Assembly (NCBI GenBank): GCA_900757145.1 | Contig: CAAEMT010000049.1 | Location: 1 to 49,953 of the forward strand | Direction of reading: 5' to 3' | DNA: 49,953 nt | Origin: Lachnospiraceae bacterium | GTDB lineage: Bacteria; Bacillota; Clostridia; Lachnospirales; Lachnospiraceae | Part shown: piece after piece, positions 26,474 through 34,524 of the stretch | Layout: every line of letters begins with the position of its first letter | How positions within the stretch are numbered: position 1 is the first letter of the stretch | Notes under the pieces: model-generated | The model's input: the letters and a program-made list of their open reading frames with translations, nothing else | The model's database searches: none | What the model was told of the DNA's origin: nothing | Position numbers and translations under genes: made by a program

Positions 26474-26844
26474 GTTTCTGTTCACTTCGGATGCGTTTAT
26501 ACTGGCGGCAGCGCCGCAAGCATCTTTACTTTCATGCCAAGCTGCAGTGACAACAGCGATTCAAGGCGATCCTTCGCATATTCCGGATTTAGTATTTCTA
26601 AAAAAGAATCATAAAGAAATTTGATTCAGCGCACTCCTGTGCAGAAATCGAGAAATTCTTTCCGGTGTTCAGGAAGCCAGCTCTCAAATACGGTTCTGAG
26701 CTCTTCGCGCTCATAGATTTCCATTTTCAATTCTATACGGTCACGTATTATCGGAAAATGATTCTTTAGTGTTTTGTGCATCGGCGCCTCCAAAAGATAT
26801 ATTTTTTTGTTATTCGGTATCTTTGCAGCAGCAAGAATGCTCAC
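26463..26844 (-). pseudogene. Decayed PD-(D/E)XK nuclease family transposase (Rpn-like) remnant
   Basis: Minus-strand reading gives 'EFLDFCTGVR', a stop (TGA 26626-26628), then in the same frame 'LYDSFLEILNPEYAKDRL' and further residues until TAA at 26497-26499. In intact clostridial members, as I remember them, 'FLDxxTGVRG' runs directly into 'KxLYDSFFKEIxNPE', so the TGA replaces a GGA glycine codon. Shifted by one frame, the next bases read 'RQYKRIRSEQKQKM', resembling a motif found much later in the family ('RQYRRVRSERKK'). That implies an internal deletion as well. At least one nonsense change and one deletion/frameshift make it inactive. The first part may start at ATG 26779-26781. Confidence 0.65.
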
Positions 26845-27009
26845 AGCATTTTATTACCCTACAATGTTTATATATCCCATACAATATCACTTATCATATA
26901 AAGGCCCAATGCATTATTCATAAAAATAACTCGATAGCGCCAAATCATCAACGATAATCTGTGGCACTGCCGAGTCATGTAAAATAAATATTCTATAAGC
27001 TTATTTCTG

Positions 27010-27034
27010 TTCGCAGAGCATCCTACTCTATGTT
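27010..27034 (+). repeat. Left inverted crossover-like site of the recombinase segment
   Basis: TTCGCAGAG (27010-27018), core CATCCTA (27019-27025), then CTCTATGTT. The first 20 bases are identical, in opposite orientation, to 28504-28523. The left arm is intact; the right arm departs from the palindrome after CTCT. This is the arm-core-arm plan of a tyrosine recombinase crossover site. Confidence 0.7.
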
Positions 27035-27219
27035 TCTACGTTACCACATTTTGGTCGTTTATTCAATCCCAAATTTTCACGAAATACTATTTTAAAGCTA
27101 TTTTTGCAGCTTTATTTTTTTTGTATACATTCTTTTGGGAAGTATATGACAATTTGGCTGTTGAAAATTAAATTTATTTTTTAAAGAAAAAAGACTCTGA
27201 TGAAAATAAAATGCTTATC

Positions 27220-27238
27220 GCCGTCATAAATGCCGTCA
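27220..27238. repeat. Direct repeat GCCGTCA x2, possible arm-type sites
   Basis: GCCGTCA at 27220-27226 and 27232-27238, 12 bp apart. A third copy lies at 28448-28454 near the 3' end of the recombinase gene. They may be accessory binding sites for the recombinase N-terminal arm-binding domain; chance occurrence is not excluded. Confidence 0.3.
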
Positions 27239-27319
27239 ACAATATACTTTTTAGAGTAAATCTGCCAATTATGATTACAATAATTTTATTCAATTAAAAA
27301 TGTGTAAGGAGGGAAAAAC

Positions 27320-28474
27320 ATGAGCAAACGAGGCGAAAATATTTACAGACGAAAGGACGGAAGGTGGGAAGCAAGATATAAAAAAGGACGGAGGCAGGAT
27401 GGAACGATCTGCTACGGATACTGTTACGGAAAAACATATTGGGAAGCGAAGGAAAAAAGTATTCGGGCATCGACAGAGACAAGAAACGCTCAGAGACAGC
27501 GCAGGACCTGCGGTTTGGTGGCTGATTACTGTGATGAATGGTTTTGTCTGAAACGAAGCTGTATCAGAGAATCTACCTATACTAAATATGAAACGATTCT
27601 TGAAAAATATATAAAACCGGAGCTTGGGGCGTATTTTGCAGAATCGCTTTCGCAGCTTCGCATAGAACAGTTCAGCTATGGGCTGCTGCATGAGTCGAAT
27701 CTGTCTGTCAAAACGGTTCGGGATATTCTTACGATACTTCATTCTGTACTAGAGTATGCCCTCGGACAGAATCCGGACATGCGGCCGATCGCGATTGTAT
27801 ATCCAAAGGAGCAGCAAAAAGCGAGGCGCGTTTTAACACGAGAAGAGCAGAGCGGATTTGCAGAGTATTTGCTGAAGGAAATGGATGCATGTAAATTCGG
27901 CGTGCTGCTGGCAATGCTTACCGGTCTGCGGATCGGAGAGATCTGTGCTTTGAAATGGTCGGATATTTCATTGCCTGATCGGACTGTTTCGGTAAGCCGG
28001 ACAATGCAGCGGATTAAGAACGTTGCGCAGACGGAAAACGCAAAAACGAGGATCACGGTCAGCGTACCGAAAAGCAGGATGTCGGAAAGGCTGATTCCTT
28101 TGAACGAATATGTAGAAAAACTTTGTCAGAAATGGCAGGTGCAGGATTCGGAAGCGTACGTTTTAACGGGTACACGCGATCGGTATCTCGAACCGCGCGC
28201 ATTACAGTACCGAATACAGCACTATACAACGGAATGCGGTCTAGAGGGTGTTCACTTCCATACGCTGCGTCACAGCTTTGCTACGCGGTGTATAGAAGCT
28301 GGCTTTGAGATAAAGAGTCTTTCAGAGATTCTTGGTCATTCCACCACAAAAATTACACTGGATTGCTATGTTCATTCTTCCATGCGGCTAAAGCGGGAAA
28401 ATATGGAACGGTTAAATAACGTATTGGACTATATGCCGTCAGAATGCGCCGTCAAGCAAGACAATAACGCTTAG
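27320..28474 (+). CDS. Tyrosine recombinase / site-specific integrase
   Basis: A 384-residue phage-integrase-family recombinase. Residues 1-45 form a basic arm-binding domain ('YRRKDGRWEARYKKGRR'), about 65-150 the SAM-like core-binding domain, and 170-365 the catalytic domain. Catalytic residues are all present: R203 ('LTGLRIGE'), H314 and R317 ('HTLRHSFATR'), H340 ('LGHSTTKI') and the nucleophile Y350 ('LDCYVH'). Start ATG 27320 follows AAGGAGGG. No excisionase, relaxase or other mobile-element gene accompanies it. It lies inside a pair of inverted crossover-like sites, so its likely job is inversion of the segment rather than element integration. An orphan integrase from a decayed element is the alternative. 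Confidence 0.9.
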   Translation: MSKRGENIYRRKDGRWEARYKKGRRQDGTICYGYCYGKTYWEAKEKSIRASTETRNAQRQRRTCGLVADYCDEWFCLKRSCIRESTYTKYETILEKYIKPELGAYFAESLSQLRIEQFSYGLLHESNLSVKTVRDILTILHSVLEYALGQNPDMRPIAIVYPKEQQKARRVLTREEQSGFAEYLLKEMDACKFGVLLAMLTGLRIGEICALKWSDISLPDRTVSVSRTMQRIKNVAQTENAKTRITVSVPKSRMSERLIPLNEYVEKLCQKWQVQDSEAYVLTGTRDRYLEPRALQYRIQHYTTECGLEGVHFHTLRHSFATRCIEAGFEIKSLSEILGHSTTKITLDCYVHSSMRLKRENMERLNNVLDYMPSECAVKQDNNA

Positions 28475-28498
28475 TTTCTATAAGTTTGAGACGGATGC

Positions 28499-28523
28499 TT
28501 CGCAGAGTAGGATGCTCTGCGAA
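28499..28523 (-). repeat. Right inverted crossover-like site of the recombinase segment
   Basis: A perfect 9-bp inverted repeat (TTCGCAGAG / CTCTGCGAA) around the 7-base core TAGGATG, i.e. CATCCTA on the minus strand. The asymmetric core gives the site direction, and it is opposite to the left site. No T tract follows on either strand, so it is not a normal terminator. Confidence 0.7.
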
Positions 28524-28583
28524 AAATGATAGTACATATGGATACTATTGGGAAGCTTTGAAAGCTGAGAGGAGGAGAAGTGT

Positions 28584-28661
28584 ATGATGGGATTATTTTT
28601 AACACGCGCGCCTACAAAACAAAGACTTTTCACAGGCAGAGTAACGTGTGTTATAGAATGA
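28584..28661 (+). CDS. Possible 25-codon leader peptide before the secreted repeat protein
   Basis: ATG 28584 is preceded by an excellent ribosome binding site (GAGGAGGAG, 28569-28577) and opens a 25-codon frame (MMGLFLTRAPTK...) ending in TGA 28659-28661, just before the ribosome binding site of the large gene. It may be a regulatory leader peptide. Alternatively the site belongs to a degenerate longer start of the large protein. Confidence 0.3.
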   Translation: MMGLFLTRAPTKQRLFTGRVTCVIE

Positions 28662-28675
28662 AAGGAAGGAAAAGT

Positions 28676-31600
28676 ATGATTTCAAAATTTAAAAGAGGAC
28701 TGGCAGTGGTACTTGCGTCCATGCTTACAGTGTCCAGCTTTGCATCTGTTGCTTCGGCCGAAGGTGCGACAAGCATAAAGGGCGTATGGGGTACTGACGC
28801 AAATGGAAAAGTAATCTATACAGAGTATACCGTAAATGAGAACGGTGAAGTAATCGGTGAAGAAAATATTACAGTAACGGAGCAGAGAGTGGAAGCTACA
28901 TGTACAGAGTCAGGATCTGTACATTATACTGCAAACACGGCAGGCAATCCGACAAAGGATGAGGTGCTTCCGGCGCTCGGACACAATCCGGGAGAGCAGC
29001 AGAAAGAGAACGAGAAAAATGCAGACTGTGAACATCCGGCGTCTTACGATGTGGTCGTAAGATGTACAAGATGCTATGAAGAGCTGTCCAAAACAACAGA
29101 GACAGAGGGAGAAGCACTTGGACATAACTGGGGCGAGGCAGTAGAAGAAATTACGAAAAAACCGACCTGCACAGAGAACGGTGAAAAGACAATAACGAAA
29201 ACGTGTGAAAGATGTAATGCGCAGGACGTACAGACAGAAGTGATTCCGGCAACAGGACATAAGTGGGAAGTATATGAGACAGTGAAAAAGGCTACATGTA
29301 CAGAAGCCGGACTTGTTTTTGTAAAGTGTACGAATGAAGGCTGTGATGCAAAGGAAGAGCAGACAGTTGAAGCTACAGGACACCAGAATACAACAGTAAG
29401 AGAGGCAAACCGCGTATATCCGACATGTACAGAGGGCGGTTCCTATGACAAAGAAACGTATTGCTGGGATTGTCACCAGGTGATCGCTACGGAGCATGTG
29501 ACAGAGGAAGCGCTTGGACATGATTGGAAGCAGACTGGCGAAGTAATTAAGGAGTCGACATGTACGGAGCACGGCTATGGAAAACTGGAGTGTTCCAGAT
29601 ACTTTGAAACGAAAGCAGACGAGCTGCCGTTAAAGCCGCATGACCTTAAGACAAAGGAAGAGGTAACAAAGCAGGCTACATGTGCAGAAGAAGGTTCTAA
29701 GGACATCATTGAATACTGTACAGTATGCGATTATGAGAAAGTAAAAGAGACGCAGAAGATTGAGAAGCTTGCTCATGATCTGAAGGAAAAAACAGTAGTC
29801 ACAAAAGAAGCGACGTGTGCAGAGGAAGGCTCTAAAGACACGGTTCAGTACTGCGAGAATTGTGATTATGAAAAAGTAACAAAAACAGAGAAGATCGATA
29901 AGATTAAACATACTCTGGAGCAGAAGGAAGTTATTGTAACAGAGCCGACCTGTACGGAGGAAGGATACAAAAACAGAATTGAGTACTGTACAAAATGCGA
30001 CTATGAAAAGTTCTTAGGCAGAGATATCATTCCGGCAGCTCACAAGTGGGAGACGGTAAAGGTCGTAAAAGAACCGACCTGTACAGAAACAGGTGTCGGA
30101 TATCAGGAGTGCAGCGTTTGTGGCGAAAAGAATACGACTGAGAATAATGAGGGTACAGTAACGCTTCCGGCTCTCGGACACGATTATGAGACAAAGCTCG
30201 TAGAGGAGAAAGCACCGACCTGTGAGGATATGGGATACAAGGTGACACAGGACTGCTGTACGAGATGCGATGACAAAAAGGCTGAGAGCAAAGAATTTAT
30301 AAGCGCATTAGGTCATGACTGGAAAGAAGAGTATGTATCGAAAGAACCGACCTGTACAGAAACAGGCTTGGGCTACTTTATCTGTGCAAGATGTGATGCG
30401 AAAGACACAAATCATGTGATTGAGAAATTACCGCATACACCGCAGCAGAAGGAAGTACCGGGATCAAACACATTCAACGGTGATTGTACAGTAGCAAGTG
30501 AGTATAAGGTTGCAGATTACTGTACGGCATGCAATGCAAAGATTGATGGTACAGAAAAGACGATCAAGGTTCCGGCAAATAAGGATCATACATACCGCGC
30601 AGAGGATGTAGAGTTTGTATGGTATGAGCCGGCATCCGGCATTGCAATTTTCAAATGTGCATCTGAGGGCTGCAAGCATCAGAAGAAGATTCTGTTTGCA
30701 ATCGATCTGAAAGATGAAAACAGCTTTGTTGTAGACAAGGCTCCGACCTGTACAGAAGCAGGAGAAGGATATTACGTAGCAACTGTAACTTATAAGGGCG
30801 TTACGGCAACAGCTTCTACACCGACACAGTTCCCGATCGATGCTACAGGACATGAGGCAGCAGAACCGGTACTGGAAGTAATCAAAGCTCCGACACACGA
30901 GGAAGCAGGTCTTTCTCAGTGGTTCACATACTGTAAGCACTGCGGCGAGAAGCTCGCAGAAGGTGAAGCAGTTGCAGTAGAGCCGACAGGTCATGAAGGC
31001 GCTGTAACAACGACTGAAGTGATCAAGGCACCGACCTGTACAGAGGAAGGTTCCTATGATATCGTTGTTTACTGTCCGGAGTGTGACAAAGAGATCAGCA
31101 GAGAGACCATGGTAAGCGAACCGACAGGTCACGTATGGAATGATCCGGTAGTAGAAAACAAAAAGCCGGCAACCTGTACAGAGGAAGGTTCCTATGAGAC
31201 TGTAGTTTACTGTGCAGCCTGCGGCGCAGAGCAGGAAGGCAGCCGTGAAAGTCATGTGATCGAGAAGATCGAGCATACACCGGTAACAGATGCAGCAATA
31301 GCAGCGACATGTACAAAGACAGGACTGACAGAGGGAAGCCACTGTCTCGTATGTGATTCGGTTCTTGTAGAGCAGAAAGTAACAGAGAAGCTTGCGCACA
31401 CACCGGTAACGGATGGAGCAGTAGCGGCAACGTGTACAAAGACAGGACTGACAGAGGGAAGCCATTGTAAGGTATGCGGCGAGGTTCTTAAAGCACAGAA
31501 GACGACAGACAAACTTGCGCATAAAGCATCGGCTCCGGTAAAAGAGCTTATCAAAGAGGCTACTTATACAGCTCCGGGCTCCTACAATGAGGTGGTTTAC

Positions 31601-31954
31601 TGCGCTGACTGCCACGCAAAGCTGAGCAGTACAGAAAAGGCAATTGAGCAGCTCAAGCCGCAAGGACAGAAGATTAAAGTAAACAAAGAGACAAAATCAA
31701 AGACATACAAGGCTAAGTCTGTTAAGAAAGCAAAGAAGAGCTTCCGAATCTCTGCGACAGCTCCAAGTGGAAAGCTGACATATAAGAAACTTTCCGGAAG
31801 CAGCAGAATCACGGTAGGAAAGAGCGGAAAGATCACTGTAAAGAAGGGAACGAAGAAGGGTACTTACAAAGTAAGAGTAAAAATCTACGCTCCGGGTACA
31901 GCAGAATATAAGGCAGTGAACAAGACTATTACAGTAAAGGTAGTCGTAAAGTAA
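28676..31954 (+). CDS. Large secreted protein of about 20 Cys/His-rich repeats with C-terminal Ig-like domain
   Basis: A 1092-residue secreted protein with signal peptide 'FKRGLAVVLASMLTVSSFAS' and cleavage after 'ASVASA'. From about residue 55 to 990 it consists of about 20 repeats of 40-55 residues with the pattern (P/A)TCTExG...YCxxC...(G)H-x-W, i.e. three Cys and one His per unit; some units have lost a Cys. Two late units (DNA about 31280-31500) are nearly identical, suggesting recent duplication. The last about 95 residues are a Lys-rich beta-sandwich of the bacterial Ig-like type ('ITVGKSGKITVKKGTKKGTY'). No LPxTG anchor or C-terminal membrane helix is present, so attachment would be non-covalent. 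Function unknown; adhesin, matrix or metal-binding protein are guesses. GGAAGG precedes ATG 28676. Confidence 0.85.
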   Translation: MISKFKRGLAVVLASMLTVSSFASVASAEGATSIKGVWGTDANGKVIYTEYTVNENGEVIGEENITVTEQRVEATCTESGSVHYTANTAGNPTKDEVLPALGHNPGEQQKENEKNADCEHPASYDVVVRCTRCYEELSKTTETEGEALGHNWGEAVEEITKKPTCTENGEKTITKTCERCNAQDVQTEVIPATGHKWEVYETVKKATCTEAGLVFVKCTNEGCDAKEEQTVEATGHQNTTVREANRVYPTCTEGGSYDKETYCWDCHQVIATEHVTEEALGHDWKQTGEVIKESTCTEHGYGKLECSRYFETKADELPLKPHDLKTKEEVTKQATCAEEGSKDIIEYCTVCDYEKVKETQKIEKLAHDLKEKTVVTKEATCAEEGSKDTVQYCENCDYEKVTKTEKIDKIKHTLEQKEVIVTEPTCTEEGYKNRIEYCTKCDYEKFLGRDIIPAAHKWETVKVVKEPTCTETGVGYQECSVCGEKNTTENNEGTVTLPALGHDYETKLVEEKAPTCEDMGYKVTQDCCTRCDDKKAESKEFISALGHDWKEEYVSKEPTCTETGLGYFICARCDAKDTNHVIEKLPHTPQQKEVPGSNTFNGDCTVASEYKVADYCTACNAKIDGTEKTIKVPANKDHTYRAEDVEFVWYEPASGIAIFKCASEGCKHQKKILFAIDLKDENSFVVDKAPTCTEAGEGYYVATVTYKGVTATASTPTQFPIDATGHEAAEPVLEVIKAPTHEEAGLSQWFTYCKHCGEKLAEGEAVAVEPTGHEGAVTTTEVIKAPTCTEEGSYDIVVYCPECDKEISRETMVSEPTGHVWNDPVVENKKPATCTEEGSYETVVYCAACGAEQEGSRESHVIEKIEHTPVTDAAIAATCTKTGLTEGSHCLVCDSVLVEQKVTEKLAHTPVTDGAVAATCTKTGLTEGSHCKVCGEVLKAQKTTDKLAHKASAPVKELIKEATYTAPGSYNEVVYCADCHAKLSSTEKAIEQLKPQGQKIKVNKETKSKTYKAKSVKKAKKSFRISATAPSGKLTYKKLSGSSRITVGKSGKITVKKGTKKGTYKVRVKIYAPGTAEYKAVNKTITVKVVVK

Positions 31955-31992
31955 AACGTATCCGTACAGCGGATAAATAAGACAGATAACAG

Positions 31993-32032
31993 AAATCCCA
32001 CAGGATCATATACGGTTCTGTGGGATTTTTGT
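31993..32032 (+). terminator. Terminator after the secreted repeat protein
   Basis: An 11-bp perfect stem (AAATCCCACAG / CTGTGGGATTT) with a 14-base loop runs into five Ts; a second T run follows at about 32035. Confidence 0.85.
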
Positions 32033-32056
32033 GCCTTTTTTTATCCACAGACAACC

Positions 32057-32085
32057 TTGCGCCTGACCGGATTATACGATACAAT
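32057..32085 (+). promoter_or_regulatory. Probable promoter of cls
   Basis: TTGCGC (32057-32062), 17 bases, TACAAT (32080-32085). The cls start codon is about 90 bases downstream. Confidence 0.5.
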
Positions 32086-32174
32086 GAGCACGGAATATAA
32101 ATATGTTTGAGCGCTGCTTTTGGACTGGAAGCAAAGGCAGCCTTGTATAGAGAAAAGAGGAAGGAGGAGCCGCT

Positions 32175-33758
32175 ATGGATGTTCAGCTTCAGGAAATTAA
32201 GAATCGGTCGATCAAAAAAGGAAAGCGTGGAGTCATGCGCGTTGTTTTTGGACGGACGGGTATATTGCTGGGCATATTGCTGATCCAGCTTCTGCTTCTC
32301 TTTGTCGGACTGCGTTTTCTGGCGCAGTACGTGTACGTTTTTTTCGGCGGTCATATCATATTTGGGAGCCTGATGCTTGTGATTATTATGAACCGCGAGG
32401 AAAATCCTGTATTTCAGCTTGCATGGACGGCACTCGTGCTGCTTTTTCCTGTATTCGGCGGACTTTTGTATCTGTATATTGAGCTGCAGCCGGGCACGCG
32501 AGTACTGGCAGGGAGACTTCGGGAGATAGACGAGCGGACAAAAGAAGTCCTTTGGCAGGATAAAAAGACGCTTGGCGCACTGTCTGCTGAGGGCAGGCGT
32601 ACGTCCCAGCTCATAAAATATGTATACAAGAATGACGGTTATCCTGTTTACAGGAACATGGGCGTGAAGTATTTCGGAAGCGGCGAGGAAAAATTCGAAC
32701 AGCTTCTTAAGGAACTGGCGGCAGCGAAAAAATATATTTTTCTGGAGTATTTTATTATTGCAGAGGGATATATGTGGGACAGTGTATTCGAGATACTAAA
32801 GGCAAAGGTGCAGGAGGGCGTTGAGGTACGTGTGCTGTATGACGGCATGAATGAACTGTACAATCTTCCGCCCAGTTTTTCAGAACAGCTAAAGAGTGCA
32901 GGCATCCGCTGCCGCGCATTTTCCCCTGTGTATCCGGTGATCTCGACACATTATAATAATCGCGACCACCGTAAAATTGCCGTGATCGATGGTCATACTG
33001 CGTTTACAGGAGGAGTGAATCTGGCGGATGAATATATCAACCGCAAGGAGCGGTTCGGACACTGGAAGGACGCTGCTATTATGCTGCGCGGCGAGGCGGT
33101 AAGGAGCTTTGCTGTGATGTTTTTGCGGATGTGGGGCGTCCATGATAAGCTTGACAATTTTGCGCTGTATTTAAAAGAGAGCGATACGCAAGCCTTGGCA
33201 CAGGAGTGCAGAGGATACGTTATGCCGTACGCGGCAAATCCGTTTAGCGAAGAAAGGACAGCGGAGCGTATTTATATTGATATCCTAAACAGCGCCAGTC
33301 AGTACGTACACATTATGACGCCGTATCTCGTGCCGGGGCATGAAATGATGCAGGCGCTCGTCTATGCCGCCGGGCGGGGGATCGATGTCAAAATTATTCT
33401 GCCGCATATACCGGATAAAAAATACGCATTTGCACTTGCGCATTCCTATTATAAGAAGCTCATTAGCGCAGGCGTTCATATTTATGAGTATACACCGGGC
33501 TTTGTTCATTCAAAGGTATTTGTCAGCGATAATAAAAGGGCGGTTGTCGGAGCGATCAATCTGGATTACAGAAGTCTGTATCTGAATTTTGAGTGCGCCG
33601 TGTTTTTGTATGGAGTGCCGCAGATCTGCGATATTGAGTCGGATTTCCGCATGACGCTGCCAAAATGCCAGCTTATGACGATGTTTGATGTGCGCCACGA
33701 CAAGTGGACGCGCAGGCTTTCAGGGATGTTTTTAAAGATTATGGCGCCGCTGATGTGA
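32175..33758 (+). CDS. cls: Cardiolipin synthase, phospholipase D family
   Basis: Membrane enzyme that condenses two phosphatidylglycerols into cardiolipin. The 527 residues start with a basic tail and two or three membrane helices (about 28-55, 60-80, 85-105). They continue with two PLD domains, each carrying an HxKxxxxD motif: H265 in 'DHRKIAVIDGHTAFTGG' and H445 in 'VHSKVFVSDNKRAVVGA'. Length and layout are those of bacterial Cls enzymes. ATG 32175 follows AGGAAGGAGG. It stands alone between a terminator and the serine dehydratase genes. Confidence 0.9.
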   Translation: MDVQLQEIKNRSIKKGKRGVMRVVFGRTGILLGILLIQLLLLFVGLRFLAQYVYVFFGGHIIFGSLMLVIIMNREENPVFQLAWTALVLLFPVFGGLLYLYIELQPGTRVLAGRLREIDERTKEVLWQDKKTLGALSAEGRRTSQLIKYVYKNDGYPVYRNMGVKYFGSGEEKFEQLLKELAAAKKYIFLEYFIIAEGYMWDSVFEILKAKVQEGVEVRVLYDGMNELYNLPPSFSEQLKSAGIRCRAFSPVYPVISTHYNNRDHRKIAVIDGHTAFTGGVNLADEYINRKERFGHWKDAAIMLRGEAVRSFAVMFLRMWGVHDKLDNFALYLKESDTQALAQECRGYVMPYAANPFSEERTAERIYIDILNSASQYVHIMTPYLVPGHEMMQALVYAAGRGIDVKIILPHIPDKKYAFALAHSYYKKLISAGVHIYEYTPGFVHSKVFVSDNKRAVVGAINLDYRSLYLNFECAVFLYGVPQICDIESDFRMTLPKCQLMTMFDVRHDKWTRRLSGMFLKIMAPLM

Positions 33759-33841
33759 AATTTAGAATACATTAAAGCGCATAACTGCAAAATAATAATA
33801 GCGGCAGACTGACCGCAAATATTTGGTGAAAGGAAAAAATC

Positions 33842-34522
33842 ATGTCATTTATCAGTGCTTTTCACGTACTTGGACCGGAAATGATAGGTCCGTCCAGTTC
33901 TCATACGGCAGGAGCGTGCTCCATTGCGCTTCTGGCGCAGCAGATGGCAGACGGTCCTGTGGTAGATGTGGAATTTATTCTTTATAATTCGTTTGCCCAG
34001 ACGTACAGGGGACACGGCACAGATCTTGCTCTGCTTGGAGGTGTGATGGGATTTGCGCCGGACGACCGGAGGATACCGTCTGCGTTTTCTATTGCGGCAC
34101 AAAGAGGCATCACGTATCGTTTTATTGAGGCAGGTGAGGATCCCGATATTCATCCGAATACCGTTGATATCCGTATCACATGTGCCGGCGGGCACTCTTT
34201 TACTGTGCGGGGAGAGTCGCTTGGAGGCGGGAAGATGCGGATCAGCCGAATTAATCATATAGATGTGGATTTTTCCGGTGAATACAATACGCTGATCATC
34301 ATTCACTATGACCGCCCCGGCGTGATCGCGCATATTACTGGGTGTTTAAGTGAAAAGAAGGTAAATATTGCTTTTATGAAGCTGTTCCGTGAGAAAAAGG
34401 GCGATATTGCGTACAGTATCATCGAATTTGACGGCGCGCTGCCAGACGATGCGCAGGAGCAGATATCCGGGAATGATAATGTTCAGGATGTCATCTTTAT
34501 ACCAATTCAAAGGAGAATGTAG
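33842..34522 (+). CDS. sdaAB: L-serine dehydratase, beta subunit
   Basis: Beta chain of the two-subunit, iron-sulfur-dependent L-serine dehydratase that converts L-serine to pyruvate and ammonia. The 226-residue protein begins with the conserved 'LGPEMIGPSSSHTAGA' segment, which shapes the active-site cleft, and ends with an ACT-type regulatory domain (about 148-222, 'IHYDRPGVIAHITGCLSEK'). ATG 33842 follows AAAGGA. The alpha-subunit gene begins two bases after the stop, so the two are co-translated in near equal amounts. Confidence 0.93.
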   Translation: MSFISAFHVLGPEMIGPSSSHTAGACSIALLAQQMADGPVVDVEFILYNSFAQTYRGHGTDLALLGGVMGFAPDDRRIPSAFSIAAQRGITYRFIEAGEDPDIHPNTVDIRITCAGGHSFTVRGESLGGGKMRISRINHIDVDFSGEYNTLIIIHYDRPGVIAHITGCLSEKKVNIAFMKLFREKKGDIAYSIIEFDGALPDDAQEQISGNDNVQDVIFIPIQRRM

Positions 34523-34524
34523 CT

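Larger units (their letters stand above)
26845..27319. other. AT-rich gene-free stretch containing the left recombination site
   Basis: No coding sequence is apparent. The region holds the left copy of the inverted crossover-like site (27010-27034), a direct repeat of GCCGTCA (27220-27226 and 27232-27238), a minus-strand promoter-like sequence near 27123-27152, and the ribosome binding site of the recombinase gene (AAGGAGGG at about 27305). The rest is A/T-rich without recognisable features. Confidence 0.5.
27010..28523. mobile_element. Candidate invertible DNA segment carrying its own tyrosine recombinase
   Basis: A 1.5-kb segment bounded by a 20-bp perfect inverted repeat (27010-27029 and 28504-28523). 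It contains only the recombinase gene and about 290 bases of upstream DNA. Recombination between the two cores (CATCCTA, opposite orientations) would invert the segment and change what lies upstream of the secreted repeat protein gene at 28676. Inversion is predicted, not shown. Confidence 0.6.

Noticed and set aside
26433..26624. A 63-codon plus-strand frame after nrdD
   Set aside because: It runs through the nrdD terminator hairpin and lies opposite the transposase fossil; no ribosome binding site.
28499..28523. Palindrome after the recombinase gene as an intrinsic terminator
   Set aside because: No T tract follows on either strand, and the same sequence recurs inverted at 27010, so a recombination site explains it better.
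27010..28523. The recombinase segment as a simple integrated element with att sites
   Set aside because: The flanking repeats are inverted, not direct, and there are no other mobile-element genes; kept as an alternative only.
28900..31620. Periodic repeats as a CRISPR array
   Set aside because: Repeats are protein-coding units of 120-165 bp in an unbroken frame with a signal peptide; there are no constant repeats with unique spacers and no cas genes.
30464..31663. A 399-codon open frame on the minus strand opposite the secreted repeat protein
   Set aside because: It is Cys-rich in step with the repeats of the sense gene and has no ribosome binding site. It is a mirror of the repetitive plus-strand coding sequence.
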